A stretch of DNA of 64,000 nt, taken from UBA3937 sp050951585 (GTDB lineage Bacteria; Bacillota; Peptococcia; DRI-13; DTU073). The position numbers and the translations under genes were made by a program. The notes under the pieces are model-generated. The model made no database searches and was not told the DNA's origin. It saw only the letters and a list, made by a program, of their open reading frames with translations. This document shows, piece after piece, positions 17,895 through 25,395 of the stretch; the first letter of the stretch is position 1, and every line of letters starts with the position of its first letter. The stretch covers positions 62,001 to 126,000 of the forward strand of contig JBMNJI010000003.1 in the NCBI GenBank assembly GCA_050951585.1, written 5' to 3'.

Positions 17895-18170
17895 TTGAAC
17901 AAAACTGAGTTAGTTAGTGCAGTAGCAGAAAAAGCCGGAATGACCAAAAAGGATGCTGAAAAAGCCTTGTCTGCAGTTCTGGGGAGCATCGAAGCAGCTT
18001 TGGCTACAGGAGACAAAGTTCAATTGGTTGGCTTTGGTACTTTTGAAGTAAGGTCTCGGGCTGCTCGTACTGGTCGCAATCCTTTAACCGGGGCAGAAAT
18101 CAAAATCCCCGCTGCTAAAGTACCTGCTTTCAAACCAGGAAAAGCTTTAAAGGATGCTGTAGCTAAGTAA
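17895..18170 (+). CDS. hup: HU-family DNA-binding protein
   Basis: Small basic histone-like protein that compacts and bends DNA; 91 residues. Signature GFGTFEVRSRAARTGRNPLT in the beta arm region and the N-terminal NKTELVSAVAEKAGMTKKDA are typical. TTG 17895 is chosen because GGGAGGG (17882-17888) is spaced for it; the TTG at 17880 lies within that ribosome site. The AT-rich upstream region has TATAAT but no convincing -35. It lies between mazG and rqcP and ends in a very strong terminator. Confidence 0.96.
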   Translation: MNKTELVSAVAEKAGMTKKDAEKALSAVLGSIEAALATGDKVQLVGFGTFEVRSRAARTGRNPLTGAEIKIPAAKVPAFKPGKALKDAVAK

Positions 18171-18197
18171 TTGTGAATTTAGTACATAAGTTTTAGA

Positions 18198-18240
18198 GCA
18201 GAGAAAAATCAGGTTCGTTCCGAACCTGATTTTTCTCTGC
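18198..18240. terminator. very long perfect hairpin after hup
   Basis: A 20-bp perfect stem with a three-base loop (left arm 18198-18217, right arm 18221-18240) that contains AAAAA on one side and TTTTT on the other, so it can act as a terminator on either strand. It isolates hup from rqcP. Confidence 0.9.
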
Positions 18241-18286
18241 CTTCATCCGGATTAGAAGATGTGGGACACAATTAGAAGATGTACAC

Positions 18287-18314
18287 TTGCACAAGCGCAG
18301 ACTTATGAGATAAT
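18287..18314 (+). promoter_or_regulatory. SigA-type promoter of rqcP
   Basis: TTGCAC (18287-18292), 16 bp, GATAAT (18309-18314), 48 bp before rqcP. Just upstream is a short direct repeat of ATTAGAAGATGT. Confidence 0.55.
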
Positions 18315-18362
18315 GGAGAGTATAAGACAAAAGAAACAGAAAAGTGAAGTGAGGCTACTGTC

Positions 18363-18605
18363 ATGCGCTTAGATAAATATTTGAAAGTGTCACGCTTGAT
18401 TAAACGACGTACTTTAGCGAAGGAAGTTACAGATGCCGGACGAGTGTCCATTAACGGCCGGGTCGCCAAGCCAAGCACCGAAGTCCAGGTCGGGGATATT
18501 TTAGAAATTGGCTTTGGTGCGCGGAAGATGAAAGTAGAAATAATGGGAATCAAGGAAAGTGTCCGTGTGGATGAAGCAGCTGATTTATATAAAGTCCTTG
18601 AATAA
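18363..18605 (+). CDS. rqcP: S4-domain ribosome quality control protein RqcP (YabO)
   Basis: Hsp15-like S4 RNA-binding protein that works with RqcH in adding C-terminal alanine tails on split 50S subunits. Whole 80-residue sequence fits: MRLDKYLKVSRLIKRRTLAK, AGRVSINGRVAKPSTEVQVG, DILEIGFG. Start ATG 18363 follows GAAGTGAGG. In Bacillus it sits between yabN and yabP; here hup precedes it and two genes separate it from yabP. Confidence 0.95.
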   Translation: MRLDKYLKVSRLIKRRTLAKEVTDAGRVSINGRVAKPSTEVQVGDILEIGFGARKMKVEIMGIKESVRVDEAADLYKVLE

Positions 18606-18735
18606 GCTGTCCGCACCGGTTTCACTAAATTTGCCACTCATAGAAACCCTTCAGTGTGAGCCAAACTACTGTTAGCAGGATCGAATGGCTGCAGTATCAG
18701 TTTAGCGAATAATTTTCACACAGGAGGGTTTTTCT

Positions 18736-19701
18736 ATGTTTATTTATAGATATCGTCAGGTTTTCTTAGGATGGGTAGCGGTGATGGTACTTTTCAGTTT
18801 GGTCGGGGGAAGTTTTGGGTGCACCGGTGCGGAGAGAAGACCGCAGGGTGACAGGGACCTGGGGCAGGAGCCTACTATTTCGTTGTATATTGCGGAAACA
18901 GGTGAAAAAAAAGAGATCAAGCTGGAGGAGTATATTCAAGGCGTTGTGGCGGCCGAGATGGAACCTGCCTGGCCGATCAATGCCTTAGCCGCACAGGCTA
19001 TTCTGGCGCGGACTTTTACGCTGGAACGGATTAAAACGACCGGGGGTGTGCCGGCAAGAGGCACTGATGCCTCCACGAATGTGGAAGAGTTTCAGGCCTA
19101 TAACCCCAAAAGGATCAATCAGGCCGTCATTGATGCGGTGAAGAAAACCAGGGGTGAAGTCGTCAAGTATCAGGGGAAATATATTAAAGCCTGGTTTTTT
19201 GCTGATTCCGGCGGGGTGACCGCTGCTTCCGCTGAGGAAGGGTTAGCATATACCAAAGAACCGAGCCCCTATATTCGCAGTGTCAAAGACCCGGGAGCGA
19301 AGATTACAACCGCGGAAAACAAAGCTTGGCGAGCGGAGTTTTCTTTGGACAAGGTAAGGGCTGCTGTCAAGCAGGCGGCCGGACAAGATCCGGGGGCAAT
19401 AACAGCAGTAAAAATCGTACAACGCGGGGAATCGGGGCGGGCGATGAAAATACAAATAGGCAAAGTGACCGTGAGCGGTCCGGCTTTACGCCTGGCTTTA
19501 GGCAGTGAAGAGATGCGCTCTACCTTGCTAACCGAATTCGCGCTTTCTAACGGGAAACTGGTTATCGCCGGCAAGGGATTCGGTCATGGCGTCGGGATGA
19601 GCCAGTGGGGAGCCAGAGCTTTAGCGGAGCAGGGCCGGAGCCCGGAAGAAATTATCCGGTATTTTTATAAAGGGGTCCAGATTGAGAAGGAATGGGATTA
19701 G
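18736..19701 (+). CDS. SpoIID/LytB-domain exported protein
   Basis: A 321-residue protein with an N-terminal hydrophobic signal (about residues 9-30) ending in GSFGC, possibly a weak lipobox. Residues 50-320 are a SpoIID/LytB domain: EEYIQGVVAAEMEPAWPI, ALAAQAILARTFTLER, KGFGHGVGMSQWGARALAEQ. SpoIID itself is a lytic transglycosylase that acts on peptidoglycan during engulfment. Whether this is SpoIID or a paralogue cannot be settled here; canonical spoIID is usually elsewhere. Start ATG 18736 follows ACAGGAGGG. It interrupts the rqcP-yabP neighbourhood. Confidence 0.88.
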   Translation: MFIYRYRQVFLGWVAVMVLFSLVGGSFGCTGAERRPQGDRDLGQEPTISLYIAETGEKKEIKLEEYIQGVVAAEMEPAWPINALAAQAILARTFTLERIKTTGGVPARGTDASTNVEEFQAYNPKRINQAVIDAVKKTRGEVVKYQGKYIKAWFFADSGGVTAASAEEGLAYTKEPSPYIRSVKDPGAKITTAENKAWRAEFSLDKVRAAVKQAAGQDPGAITAVKIVQRGESGRAMKIQIGKVTVSGPALRLALGSEEMRSTLLTEFALSNGKLVIAGKGFGHGVGMSQWGARALAEQGRSPEEIIRYFYKGVQIEKEWD

Positions 19702-19748
19702 TGAAGCAATAAAGAAGCTAGAATGATAAATAAGAGGAGGAAAAGGTA

Positions 19749-20396
19749 ATGGAACAAATGAAGCTAGCCGAGGTACAACGGCGTTTATTGATCATGAAAA
19801 ATGAAGAAATGGGGAGGGTGTCGCGTATCAAAGAGGGGTTAAGGACCCCGCAAGGCAGTTCGATAGAAGAGCTCTCTCTTTATGATAATCACCCGGGTGA
19901 TATCGGTGATGTGACCTTTGAACGGGGTAAGGATCTAGGTTTAGCCCTTTTTGTGGAGGACAGGTTGGCGATGATCGATGATGCTCTGGACGCAATCAAT
20001 AAAGGGGCCTATGGGGTATGCGAGGTGTGCGGACGGGAAATCAGTGACGATAGACTGGAGGCGATTCCTTTTACGACCCTTTGCCAGGATTGCAAAAGGC
20101 AAAATGAGGATTTGGAGTGGTCGGGACGCCCGGTCGAAGAGGAGGTAATGAAACTGCCTTTTGGGGGTGTCCAGGATTTTCATGATGTGCTGGATAACAA
20201 CGCCTTTGACGGGGAGGATGCCTGGCAGGCGGTAGCCAGGTACGGGAGCAGTAATTCCCCGAGCGATTTAGGCAGTATTATTGATTATGCGGATACTTAT
20301 GTTAATGCCGATGAGGATAGCGGAACGGTTGAGGATTACGAGAAAATTGTCACGAAAAAAGGGAAAGACGGCCAGCATTATCAGGATTTTCACTAA
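19749..20396 (+). CDS. TraR/DksA-type zinc finger protein (YteA-like)
   Basis: A 215-residue protein with an N-terminal helical region, the motif DNHPGDIGDVTFERGKD near residue 45 and a C4 zinc finger CEVCGREISDDRLEAIPF...CQDC near 95-120. This is the pattern of the YteA/YocK family of DksA-like proteins in sporulating Firmicutes. The C-terminal 80 residues are acidic. Function of these proteins is poorly known; some are sporulation associated. Start ATG 19749 follows AAGAGGAGG. Confidence 0.85.
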   Translation: MEQMKLAEVQRRLLIMKNEEMGRVSRIKEGLRTPQGSSIEELSLYDNHPGDIGDVTFERGKDLGLALFVEDRLAMIDDALDAINKGAYGVCEVCGREISDDRLEAIPFTTLCQDCKRQNEDLEWSGRPVEEEVMKLPFGGVQDFHDVLDNNAFDGEDAWQAVARYGSSNSPSDLGSIIDYADTYVNADEDSGTVEDYEKIVTKKGKDGQHYQDFH

Positions 20397-20512
20397 ATGC
20401 CAACGAGACGCAGGAACATTCTGCGCTCAAAGAGATAATAACTCCTTAAGGAATATTTGCGTTCAAGACGCATAAGGATTACTTAAAAAGCAAAGGAATG
20501 GGGGGACGGGGG

Positions 20513-20800
20513 ATGGAAAATCGGACGGCACCTCTCTACCAGATGATTTTAAGTAACCGGGAAAAGGTAAAACTAAACGGCGTAACTGAAGTGGAAAGCT
20601 TTGATGAAAAAAAGGTGATTGCCGCAAGTAAAATGGGGCCATTGGTCGTTAAAGGGGAAGGACTGCACATAACACAGTTAAATCTGGACGAAGGCTTATT
20701 GGCAATCGAGGGAATGTTCAATAGTTTGGAATTTATTGAAGACAAACAGGCCAAGTTAAGAGCTACAGGTAAAGGGATACTATCCCGGCTATTTAAATAA
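20513..20800 (+). CDS. yabP: sporulation protein YabP
   Basis: Mother-cell sporulation protein required, with YabQ, for spore cortex formation in B. subtilis. The 95-residue sequence has the YabP/YqfC core: LYQMILSNREKVKLNGVTEV, GPLVVKGEGLHITQLNLDEG. ATG 20513 is preferred over ATG 20498, because the latter is only adjacent to an AGGA. It is followed immediately by yabQ. Confidence 0.93.
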   Translation: MENRTAPLYQMILSNREKVKLNGVTEVESFDEKKVIAASKMGPLVVKGEGLHITQLNLDEGLLAIEGMFNSLEFIEDKQAKLRATGKGILSRLFK

Positions 20801-20803
20801 ACG

Positions 20804-21205
20804 ATGCCGGTACTTTATCAGGTAATTATCTTTACCTTGGAAGTGGTCTGGGGAGTGTTTTTGGGTTTCTTATTTGACTGTTATCATCAAACGAGAAAAA
20901 TCTGGCGTCCTGGACACTGGGGTACAAGCTTGGGCGACATTTTTTACTGGGTTCTGGTTACTTCTTTAACCGTGCTATTTTTAATGTTGATCAGTTGGGG
21001 TGAAGTACGGGTTTATGTTTTTTTGGCGTTTGGGCTTGGTTTTTTGATTTACCTTAAAGTGTTCCGTCAACTTGTGCACAAAATATGCGCTGTAATATGG
21101 CGTCTCCTGAGCAGACCTTTGTATAGGTTTTTCAAGGTGCTTAATTCTTTTCAGCGCGGAGGCAGGAGTTTCCTTAGCAGATGTAGAATCTTTAAGCTGA
21201 AGTGA
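20804..21205 (+). CDS. yabQ: spore cortex biosynthesis protein YabQ
   Basis: A 133-residue membrane protein with about three or four helices (QVIIFTLEVVWGVFLGFLFD, FYWVLVTSLTVLFLMLISWG, VFLAFGLGFLIYLKVF) and a basic C-terminus, as in YabQ. In B. subtilis it is needed for cortex assembly. It starts three bases after the yabP stop, indicating translational coupling. Confidence 0.92.
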   Translation: MPVLYQVIIFTLEVVWGVFLGFLFDCYHQTRKIWRPGHWGTSLGDIFYWVLVTSLTVLFLMLISWGEVRVYVFLAFGLGFLIYLKVFRQLVHKICAVIWRLLSRPLYRFFKVLNSFQRGGRSFLSRCRIFKLK

Positions 21206-21223
21206 TATGCACTATGGTGGGGA

Positions 21224-21583
21224 GTGGCACTTTTGGAGAAAAGACCGATAAGACGGAAGAAAAGAAAAACACCTCGCTATTTCAAACTCCTTTTTACGGG
21301 GGTCGGTTTTTGTCTGTTCTGTGCTTTTTTTATGAGTTGCTATCAGATCTGGCAGGTACAGGCAGATATCCAGAAGGTTAATTCGCAAAGGCAGCTTTTG
21401 TTAGAGGAACAACGGGAATTAGAGAAAGAACTGGCTGCGTTGCAGGATCCGGAAGTGATTGAGAAACTGGCGCGGGAAAGCCTGGGCATGGTTAAGCCCG
21501 GCGAGATTTTAGTTATACCGGCGGTTCCGGAGAAACAACTCCCTGAGCGAAAAGAGGTAGATGCAACGAAAATTTTAGATTGA
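21224..21583 (+). CDS. divIC: septum formation initiator DivIC/FtsB
   Basis: Bitopic cell-division protein of the FtsB/DivIC family, partner of FtsL and DivIB. A basic cytoplasmic start (RPIRRKKRKTPRYFK), one membrane helix (about residues 22-42) and an extracellular coiled coil (VQADIQKVNSQRQLLLEEQR) lead to the family box EKLARESLGMVKPGE near 81-95. Length 119. GTG 21224 follows GGTGGGGA. Same position after yabQ as in Bacillus. Confidence 0.93.
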   Translation: MALLEKRPIRRKKRKTPRYFKLLFTGVGFCLFCAFFMSCYQIWQVQADIQKVNSQRQLLLEEQRELEKELAALQDPEVIEKLARESLGMVKPGEILVIPAVPEKQLPERKEVDATKILD

Positions 21584-21626
21584 TTAGGTGATTGGGCGAA
21601 ATTGCTCTATTCAGAAAAAGTGGCAG

Positions 21627-21656
21627 TTGACACTTGGAGATGCGCTGCGATATAAT
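21627..21656 (+). promoter_or_regulatory. consensus SigA promoter of yabR
   Basis: TTGACA (21627-21632), 18 bp, TATAAT (21651-21656). Both hexamers match consensus exactly. It rules out the upstream in-frame start at 21634 for yabR. Confidence 0.8.
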
Positions 21657-21702
21657 TTCATTGCATATATTTTTATATTATTATGGGGGGAAAATTTTTC
21701 AG

Positions 21703-22152
21703 ATGGCAGTATGTGTGGGGGCAATACTTGAGGGAGTTGTTACCGGTATTACAAATTTCGGTGCTTTTGTTGAATTGCCCGGTGGTGTGACAGGTTTGGT
21801 CCACATTTCTGAAGTGGCCGACACTTACGTCAAAGACGTAAAAGATTATTTAAAAGAAAAGGAAAAGATCAAAGTCAAGGTCATCAATGTTGATGCAAAA
21901 GGGAAGATTGGTTTATCAATTAAACAAGCAAACGAGACAGCAGACACAGCGAGTAAACCAAATAGTGATTTTTCAAGGGATAGGGCCAGAGGACCCAGAT
22001 TTAACAACGCCGGCAGGTCCGGTCCGAGCCGTGTGAGTGAATCTTTCGAGGATAAGCTGGCTAAATTTCTAAAAGAAAGTGATGAGAAACAGTTGGAGTT
22101 CCGCAAAAGTACGGATGCCAAGAGGGGAGGACGGGGGTCCAGCCGTTATTAG
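21703..22152 (+). CDS. yabR: S1-domain RNA-binding protein YabR
   Basis: A 149-residue protein: S1 RNA-binding domain at residues 1-75 (VGAILEGVVTGITNFGAFVE, GLVHISEVADTYVKDV, KIGLSIKQA), then a low-complexity linker and a charged C-terminal helix (FEDKLAKFLKESDEKQLEFR). It is thought to bind RNA or ribosomes (general stress protein 13-like). ATG 21703 follows a GGGGGG tract. Position after divIC matches Bacillus. Confidence 0.93.
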   Translation: MAVCVGAILEGVVTGITNFGAFVELPGGVTGLVHISEVADTYVKDVKDYLKEKEKIKVKVINVDAKGKIGLSIKQANETADTASKPNSDFSRDRARGPRFNNAGRSGPSRVSESFEDKLAKFLKESDEKQLEFRKSTDAKRGGRGSSRY

Positions 22153-22171
22153 ATTCTATTAATAAAAAAGT

Positions 22172-22218
22172 AAAGGGCACTTCATGGTGAAGCATTCACG
22201 GTGGGGTGTTCTTTTTAT
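22172..22218 (+). terminator. probable terminator of yabR
   Basis: Hairpin with G-U pairs: AAGGGCAC pairs with GTGTTCTT around an inner GTGAA-GCA-TTCAC stem, followed by TTTTTATTATTTTTTTATTT. Confidence 0.7.
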
Positions 22219-22263
22219 TATTTTTTTATTTGATATACAGGAAGAGAATAGGTAGAATTGTAT

Positions 22264-22292
22264 TTGAAATATTTCATAAATTTTTGAATAAT
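22264..22292 (+). promoter_or_regulatory. possible SigA promoter of the exported-protein pair
   Basis: TTGAAA (22264-22269), 17 bp, AATAAT (22287-22292), 22 bp before the ATG at 22314. Confidence 0.45.
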
Positions 22293-22313
22293 AAACAGGG
22301 GCATTTGCTTTAA

Positions 22314-23987
22314 ATGTTTAATTCAATGAAAAAGAAAACTACGGTTGCCGTATTATTAATACTTATGATCAGCCAATGCCTGCCGGGCTACGCCTGGGGG
22401 TATGATTTGTCTGCCAAAATTAAAGGCTTTGTCAGTGGGCAGGTGGAGCACAGTGACGAGATAATCAATAAGAATAAGCCGAAGATCACAAATACGGTGG
22501 AACAAGGCACCGGGTGGATTGCGGAGCAATACCGGAATGGCTTTGCCTACATTGAAAGCAAGACGGGGTTGGGCGAAGAGAATTCGTTATATAAAGCGGC
22601 GAAGCATTATACCTTACACAACGTCGGCTTCAACCTGGGGCTGGTGAACGGGTCTGGGGTTGTAGCAAGCGAGCTTTATTCTTTTGTGGCCAAATTGCCC
22701 ACCGCCCCGGAGCGGCTGGTTAATTTCGGCTATGCATATGCCGAAAACCCCGCGCATTATCAGGCGATGGTGAAAAACGGCACGCTGGCCGTCGCCGGAA
22801 CTTTATTAAACCCGAAGCCTTTCCTAAACGGTCTTTACGGGTATGGGAAGAGTGTCTATTCAGAAGCAGCCAAGGATCCGCTGACTTTGGGAAATCTACA
22901 CGGCGAAGCCGTGGTTTATGTAGGCTCCCTTCTCCTGCCGCTGCCGATGACGAAGAGCAAGGCTGTCACCACGGCGGGCAAGCTTGGCACTACTGCTAAA
23001 GCGGGCACAACGGCCAAGGCAAGCACAACTGCGAAAGCGGGCAGCCTTACCAAAGCGGGTAGTCTTACCGAATTAGCTAAAGGGTTTGATTTGACCAAAT
23101 TAACCGGGTTATTGCTGAATGTTAAAGTCAGCACAATGACCTTCTCCGCTGATGTGGGCACCCGGGCCGGGGCGATCAAGAATATCCCCACGCTTGAAAA
23201 TTTACTGGCCAGACAATTAGAATTCAGAGCTAATTCTTATCGCAAGCATGATCCCGAAGTAGCTGCAATTATGGCGGAAGTGATAAAAAACAGCGATTTA
23301 AGAATCCGAGTACCGGGCCAGATTACTTTAAAAAACATCTTAACCGACGGTAGATTTAAAACACAACTAGAGGTTCATCAGACCAGAGGTTGGTATAGTC
23401 CGGATTCACGCCGCAAATTGAGTAATTATCTTTTTGGGACAGATTTGCAAAAAACGAAGGACTGGGAATTCGAGGTTTGCGGGTATTTGGGTAATAAAGA
23501 TTTTGCCGGTGAAGCCAATAGTTTTGTCAAAGAGTATGGGGACGTCATCGTAACCCTGAAGAAGGAAAATCTATTTGAGCGGACTACCATAACGCTTGGC
23601 GACAGTCTTGCCGTCTGTGCCCGCAATCATTATGATGATTGGTTGGCGATTTGCGCCTCGAAGTTAAATCCGATTTTTACCGCCTGTGGTGAATGGAAGG
23701 CCATTGAGATAATCAAATGTAAGGTGAAAGGAAAGAACAAAATCACTCCTGCGGATATTATCTCGACTCCGGAAGAAGAATTTCGCTATGGTATTCCGTA
23801 CATAGAAGCCCAATATCATGGAGGATTATATGCCAGTGATATTAAAGCAGTTACTTTTACCGGTAATAAACTGCCGATGCTTGATGAGGAGCTTAGTCAA
23901 TTGTTAAAAGCATATGACATTAAAGTGAATTGGCTTAATGAAAAAACGCAGATGCCCGTGGATTTATTTACTTCCAGGGCGACCTGA
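22314..23987 (+). CDS. exported modular protein A (possible polymorphic toxin)
   Basis: I do not recognise this 557-residue protein. It has a signal peptide (start ATG 22314 or 22326; hydrophobic stretch VAVLLILMISQCLPGYAWG). Residues about 24-199 form a domain (GTGWIAEQYRNGF, AAKHYTLHNVGFNLGLVNG, APERLVNFGYAYA, KDPLTLGNLHGEAV) nearly identical to that of the next gene. A repetitive linker follows (about 220-255: TTAKAG and SLTKAG repeats). The C-terminal module (about 260-557) has no counterpart in the neighbour; it includes LEVHQTRGWYSPDSRRKLSN and YIEAQYHGGLYASDI (E498, Q500, H502). The ExQxHGG stretch faintly recalls DUF3626 or ADP-ribosyltransferase-like modules, at low confidence. The constant-N, variable-C design is typical of polymorphic toxins. 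Confidence 0.7.
   Translation: MFNSMKKKTTVAVLLILMISQCLPGYAWGYDLSAKIKGFVSGQVEHSDEIINKNKPKITNTVEQGTGWIAEQYRNGFAYIESKTGLGEENSLYKAAKHYTLHNVGFNLGLVNGSGVVASELYSFVAKLPTAPERLVNFGYAYAENPAHYQAMVKNGTLAVAGTLLNPKPFLNGLYGYGKSVYSEAAKDPLTLGNLHGEAVVYVGSLLLPLPMTKSKAVTTAGKLGTTAKAGTTAKASTTAKAGSLTKAGSLTELAKGFDLTKLTGLLLNVKVSTMTFSADVGTRAGAIKNIPTLENLLARQLEFRANSYRKHDPEVAAIMAEVIKNSDLRIRVPGQITLKNILTDGRFKTQLEVHQTRGWYSPDSRRKLSNYLFGTDLQKTKDWEFEVCGYLGNKDFAGEANSFVKEYGDVIVTLKKENLFERTTITLGDSLAVCARNHYDDWLAICASKLNPIFTACGEWKAIEIIKCKVKGKNKITPADIISTPEEEFRYGIPYIEAQYHGGLYASDIKAVTFTGNKLPMLDEELSQLLKAYDIKVNWLNEKTQMPVDLFTSRAT
22383..22910 (+). repeat. 528-bp direct repeat, copy 1
   Basis: Matches 24121-24648 at a constant offset of 1738 bp at both ends, so with no net gap. 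It includes 76 identical consecutive bases (22668-22743). It encodes the shared N-terminal domain of the two tandem exported proteins; similarity stops sharply at the C-terminal modules. Confidence 0.9.
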
Positions 23988-24036
23988 GACTAATGCCACG
24001 CGGTGTATGCGAAGGGTTCTGTTAAGGTGTGCTAAG

Positions 24037-25347
24037 ATGATCCGTTTAAGAAAAATCAAGGCAAAATCGCTTAAAGTTACCTCCGGGTTATTATTACTGC
24101 TGATGTTGTTATCATGCCCGCCGGGCTATACCTGGGGGTATGATTTGTCTGCCCAAATCAAGGGCTTTGTCAGTGCGCAGGTAAAGCGCAGTGACGAGAT
24201 TATTAATCCCAATGAGCAGAGAATAAAAACAAGTGTGCGTCAAGGCACCGGGTGGATCGCGGAGCAATACAGGAACGGCTTTACTTACATTGAAAGCAAG
24301 ACGGGCCTGGACGAAGAGAATTCAATATATAAAGCGGCGAAGCATTATACCTTACACAACGTCGGTTTTAACCTGGGGTTGGTGAACGGGGCAGGGGTTG
24401 TAGCCAGCGAGCTTTATTCTTTTGTGGCCAAATTGCCCACCGCCCCGGAGCGGCTGGTTAATTTCGGCTATGCATATGCCGCAAACCCCGGAAAATATCA
24501 GGAGATGGTGAAAAACGGCACGCTGGCGGTCGCCGGTACTTTATTAAACCCCAGGCCTTTCTTAACCGGTCTTTACGGGTATGGGAAGAGTGTCTATTTA
24601 GAAGCAGCCAAGGATCCGCTGACTTTGGGAAATTTACACGGCGAGGCAGTCGCGTTTGGAGCATCCTTTTTAGTCGGGGGCGGGCAGGTTAAGGTTGTCA
24701 CCTCGGCGAATAAGCTTGGGAAGGTTACTAATAAGCTCGGGAAGGTAACGAGAACCGGGCAGGCAGCCTGGTTGGAGATAGCTCCGGCTCATTTCAAGAC
24801 TAATCGAGGTTATTTTGTGCCTACCTTACCAGGGGGAAAACTATCAATTAAAGACCTGGAATTGGCCATTGACCATAGCATGAAGCTTCCGATGACGAAA
24901 GAGGTAGTTGAGCAATTTGCCGAATTAATCGGGGCAGATTACTCTAAAGCCAGAAAAATAGTCATTAGTGAAAACCTGCAGACAGCCTCTACGCATATTC
25001 TTACCCGAAAAGTAACCTTTAGTAAGGAACTATTTAAAGATCCCTTAGATTTAGTCATCGGCACGGGGCATGAATCCATCCATCTTGCGCAGGCTGTAAA
25101 CAATCGAAAGCTTCTATTGAAGAATCATCTCGAGTTTGAAATTACCTCCAGAGTTGATATTCTCCTCGGCACTAAATTAAGCGATCGCTCTTTCAAGATC
25201 CTTAGTGACTTACGTGTTGTTTTTGAGAATGAAGCAATAGCCTCCCATGAACAATGGATTCGCAATTTTGCGCAGCACTTTAAAAATCATCAGCTGATTC
25301 AAACAGATGAATTCCCGACGGGTTTTCTACTTGTAAAGAAGGTCTGA
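24037..25347 (+). CDS. exported modular protein B with HExxH C-terminal module
   Basis: Second tandem paralogue, 436 residues from ATG 24037, which follows AAGGTG; the frame is open further upstream but overlaps gene A. The signal sequence (SGLLLLLMLLSCPPGYTWG) contains LLSC, so it may be a lipoprotein. Residues about 29-204 are the shared domain. A short linker repeats NKLGKVT twice. The C-terminal module (about 225-436) differs completely from that of gene A and contains TGHESIHLAQ with H345-E346-x-x-H349, a zincin-type HExxH motif, with glutamates downstream (VVFENEAIASHEQW) that could supply a third ligand. A zinc peptidase activity is inference. No obvious immunity gene is adjacent. Confidence 0.7.
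   Translation: MIRLRKIKAKSLKVTSGLLLLLMLLSCPPGYTWGYDLSAQIKGFVSAQVKRSDEIINPNEQRIKTSVRQGTGWIAEQYRNGFTYIESKTGLDEENSIYKAAKHYTLHNVGFNLGLVNGAGVVASELYSFVAKLPTAPERLVNFGYAYAANPGKYQEMVKNGTLAVAGTLLNPRPFLTGLYGYGKSVYLEAAKDPLTLGNLHGEAVAFGASFLVGGGQVKVVTSANKLGKVTNKLGKVTRTGQAAWLEIAPAHFKTNRGYFVPTLPGGKLSIKDLELAIDHSMKLPMTKEVVEQFAELIGADYSKARKIVISENLQTASTHILTRKVTFSKELFKDPLDLVIGTGHESIHLAQAVNNRKLLLKNHLEFEITSRVDILLGTKLSDRSFKILSDLRVVFENEAIASHEQWIRNFAQHFKNHQLIQTDEFPTGFLLVKKV
24121..24648 (+). repeat. 528-bp direct repeat, copy 2
   Basis: Second copy of the repeat at 22383-22910; see that entry. Two such copies in direct orientation could recombine and delete one C-terminal module. Confidence 0.9.
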
Positions 25348-25395
25348 TTCTGTAATAATGGGTAGGGGAAGAGATGAAGGAAGAAGGTAGTGCTC

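Noticed and set aside
18240..18290. ATTAGAAGATGT direct repeat as an operator
   Set aside because: Only two copies, not symmetric, partly upstream of the promoter; could be chance.
21634..21702. Upstream start for yabR
   Set aside because: It would include the consensus -10 element of the promoter at 21627-21656.
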